This document shows, one piece after another, positions 5,264-5,276 of a stretch of DNA of 5,276 nucleotides (the first letter of the stretch is position 1; the number at the start of each line of letters is the position of its first letter). The notes under the pieces were generated by a model that saw nothing but the letters and a program-made list of their open reading frames with translations, ran no database searches and was not told the origin of the DNA. The position numbers were made by a program, and so were the translations under genes. The stretch spans positions 1-5,276 of the forward strand of contig CAYMZA010000032.1 in assembly GCA_964394835.1 (NCBI GenBank), in the 5' to 3' direction. The stretch comes from UM-FILTER-36-13 sp964394835. Its GTDB lineage: Bacteria; Patescibacteriota; Patescibacteriia; UBA1558; GWA2-36-10.

Positions 5264-5276
5264 TATACATATGAAT

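Noticed and set aside
1..5276. Recoded UGA (glycine), as in Gracilibacteria/Absconditabacteria
   Set aside because: Complete conserved enzymes read through in the standard code with normal glycine codons, and all six visible stop codons are TAA; nothing needs UGA to be read as sense.
1..5276. CRISPR array, insertion sequence, tRNA or rRNA
   Set aside because: No regularly spaced repeats, transposase motifs, terminal inverted repeats or cloverleaf sequences were seen on either strand.

Overview
The window is AT-rich bacterial DNA holding seven genes: one partial, four with recognisable products, one small DNA-binding-type protein and one orphan. Every visible stop codon is TAA, and full-length enzymes read through in the standard code. 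Most genes have no Shine-Dalgarno (SD) sequence, and several have consensus-like promoters placed so that the mRNA would be nearly leaderless. The MetK variant, the very small 'LSKLQKYIL' winged-helix protein, the L,D-transpeptidase carrying calcium-binding repeats and the LysM-like lipoprotein together suggest a Patescibacteria (Candidate Phyla Radiation) genome. That assignment is inferred from protein flavour and has not been shown.

Layout. Positions 1-315 (minus) hold the N-terminal third of S-adenosylmethionine synthetase, cut by the window edge. Its leader (about 337-468, minus) is a SAM-I (S-box) riboswitch followed by a terminator hairpin, so SAM synthesis looks feedback-regulated. 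Its promoter interleaves with that of a divergent small winged-helix gene (556-855, plus). That gene's stop codon abuts the stop of rlmN (856-1848, minus). rlmN overlaps by one base the upstream gene for a secreted L,D-transpeptidase with thrombospondin type 3 repeats (1848-2597, minus), so the two form a coupled operon.

Positions 2598-2767 form a short divergent control region with two promoters whose -35 boxes touch. The rightward promoter drives an orphan 113-residue protein (2768-3109, plus). This transcription unit stands apart: a near-consensus promoter, a roughly 100-nt leader with three purine-rich SD-like stretches, a start-stop codon pair and a small hairpin, a strong SD, higher G+C, and a long-stem terminator. 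It is the most unusual part of the window.

Positions 3189-5226 (minus) form a second operon: a LysM-like lipoprotein gene followed 17 nt later by pyruvate kinase, ending in a hairpin that can terminate on both strands. The recognised genes cover SAM supply, 23S rRNA/tRNA methylation that consumes SAM, cell-wall cross-linking or binding, and the last step of glycolysis. No mobile element, CRISPR array, tRNA or rRNA was seen.
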